In this document: positions 12,642 through 13,586 of the stretch, one piece after another | How positions within the stretch are numbered: position 1 is the stretch's first letter | Layout of the letters: every line of letters begins with the position of its first letter | Source of the DNA: Candidatus Bathyarchaeota archaeon | GTDB lineage: Archaea; Thermoproteota; Bathyarchaeia; TCS64 | Direction of reading: 5' to 3' | Length of the DNA: 13,586 bases | NCBI GenBank assembly: GCA_013329615.1 | Contig: DUKA01000129.1 | Span: forward strand, 1-13,586 | Notes under the pieces: model-generated | What the model was told of the DNA's origin: nothing | Database searches by the model: none | What the model saw: the letters and a program-made list of their open reading frames with translations, nothing else | Made by a program: the position numbers and the translations under genes

Positions 12642-13586
12642 CTAGACGAAGCGCTTCTTGAGGGCGTCGCGCTCGGCTTCGACGATCTTGGTGAAGAACG
12701 GGTCGGATTCACCTTCGGTCTGTGCGAGTATGTCCCACGCAGCGGTTAGGTCTACTCGTTTAGCCGCGCCGACGATGGCGGCGCGTCTTCCGTACATGGA
12801 GACGAGCTTGGAGACGTCCTTGCCCCTCGTCCACCACTTGGGCTTCTCCTTCACGCTTCTGCTCCGCTCCTGCGCGAGCAGCTCCTGCACCTCCTCGATG
12901 GGGCGGTCGTAGACGGCGATCTCGGTCGAGCCGCAGGTGGGGCAGACGAGCTTCTCGGGGAGGTCCCTGACGCGTTGGGCGTCCACCCAGTCGTGTTTGC
13001 CGTGGCAGGCGAGTACGCGGGTCTCCGCGTAGAGGCGCGACTTCGCCGACTCCATGATGATCCTGTCCATCTTCTCGGGGGGGACGATGTCGGTCTTCAT
13101 GCTGATGCCCTCGACCGCCATCTTGCCCAGTGGAGTGAGTTGCCCCTCTGTGTCGAGGACGACTATCTCTATCTCTCCCTCCCCCATCTTCTTGAGGAGG
13201 CTAATCGTGCCATCGACGTCGAGGTCGAGCCTGTACGTGTCCTTGAGCGCCTCCTCGTAGACGGCGGAGTTCTCGAAACTCTTCAGCAGGCGGCCTAGCG
13301 TTATGTTGCTAAAGTCTGCGAACTTGCTCAAGGCTCCCGCTTTGCGGGCGACGTTGATGAGGCGTCTCTTGAAGAGGCCAGTCTTCGTCACGGCGTCCTC
13401 GATGATCTTCTCGACGTCCTTGTTGGCGAGGGTCTTGAGCATCCGGGCGACGTATTTAGCGTCTATCTCGCCGACGGTCTGCGTCGCCATCATGTAGGTC
13501 TCCTGCTGGACGCCGACGGGGTAGCCGGTCTCCTCGCTTATGATGTGGCCTATGACGCGGGCGAGTGTGCGGTTGACGAGTGTGCC
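12642..13586 (-). CDS. Lhr-type DEAD/DEAH-box helicase, C-terminal part (partial)
   Basis: The last 315 codons of a gene whose start lies beyond the right edge; the frame is open through 13586, so the ATG at 13493 is internal. The visible protein begins GTLVNRTLARVIG and continues into the winged-helix and beta-bundle region that follows the two RecA domains in archaeal Lhr-like superfamily 2 helicases, which unwind DNA or RNA 3' to 5' and have been linked to repair and RNA processing. The ATPase motifs themselves are outside the window. Near fragment residues 194-218 is a zinc-ribbon-like element whose second knuckle is intact (CPTCGS, Cys215/Cys218), while the first reads CHGKH (Cys194, His195, His198). 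The C terminus is lysine/arginine-rich. Family call is by the conserved region and general layout; another Lhr-like subgroup is possible. Confidence 0.78.
   Translation of the reverse strand, partial: GTLVNRTLARVIGHIISEETGYPVGVQQETYMMATQTVGEIDAKYVARMLKTLANKDVEKIIEDAVTKTGLFKRRLINVARKAGALSKFADFSNITLGRLLKSFENSAVYEEALKDTYRLDLDVDGTISLLKKMGEGEIEIVVLDTEGQLTPLGKMAVEGISMKTDIVPPEKMDRIIMESAKSRLYAETRVLACHGKHDWVDAQRVRDLPEKLVCPTCGSTEIAVYDRPIEEVQELLAQERSRSVKEKPKWWTRGKDVSKLVSMYGRRAAIVGAAKRVDLTAAWDILAQTEGESDPFFTKIVEAERDALKKRFV

Overview
The window looks archaeal. It carries an archaeal-type Trm1 tRNA dimethyltransferase, an RlmE/FtsJ rRNA methyltransferase, a DUF123 GIY-YIG-like protein and the C-terminal part of an Lhr-type helicase. 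Short AT-rich TATA-like boxes sit about 24-45 nt ahead of most genes. Many starts look leaderless or nearly so, and several use GTG or TTG. The DNA is G+C-rich with strong G/C third positions, frequent AGG arginine codons and regular use of ATA isoleucine. That suits a thermophilic TACK-type archaeon (Thermoproteota in the broad sense), but I cannot name a lineage from sequence alone.

Layout. At 1-49 (minus) there may be the first codons of a divergent gene. On plus: S9 serine peptidase (147-2060) and DUF123 protein (2094-2537). On minus: a CMD-fold protein (2506-2817). On plus: a nuclease-fold-like hypothetical (2927-3577), a small two-helix membrane protein (3621-3863) overlapping by 4 bp a zinc-finger/two-TM/HSP20-like fusion (3860-4516), and a metallo-beta-lactamase-fold hydrolase (4559-5209). 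On minus: an anchored, sequon-rich exoprotein (5206-6090). On plus: a threonine aldolase (6191-7219) and an Ldh2-type dehydrogenase (7259-8302). On minus: a secreted or anchored TIM-barrel glycosidase-like protein (8292-9344). On plus: Trm1 (9426-10610) and RlmE (10635-11384). On minus: Lhr-type helicase (12642-13586, cut by the window), a 183-aa coiled-coil membrane protein (12048-12599) and an AroM-family protein (11381-12046), the last two separated by one base.

The gene set is mostly chromosomal housekeeping plus lineage-specific hypotheticals. I see no mobile element, CRISPR array, tRNA or rRNA gene. RNA maintenance (Trm1, RlmE, probably Lhr) is clustered at the right. Peptidase, threonine aldolase and dehydrogenase fit peptide/amino-acid catabolism. 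Two membrane-tethered exoproteins suggest surface carbohydrate or S-layer-related functions.

The most unusual features are: (i) the RING/B-box-like zinc finger fused through two membrane helices to an HSP20/p23-like domain, translationally coupled to a small membrane hairpin protein; (ii) a conserved-looking PD-(D/E)XK-like protein; (iii) an AroM homologue tightly linked to a membrane coiled-coil protein; and (iv) all four convergent gene pairs overlapping at their stop codons. No stretch of 300 bases lacks a gene; the longest non-coding gaps are about 80-110 bp and hold promoters.
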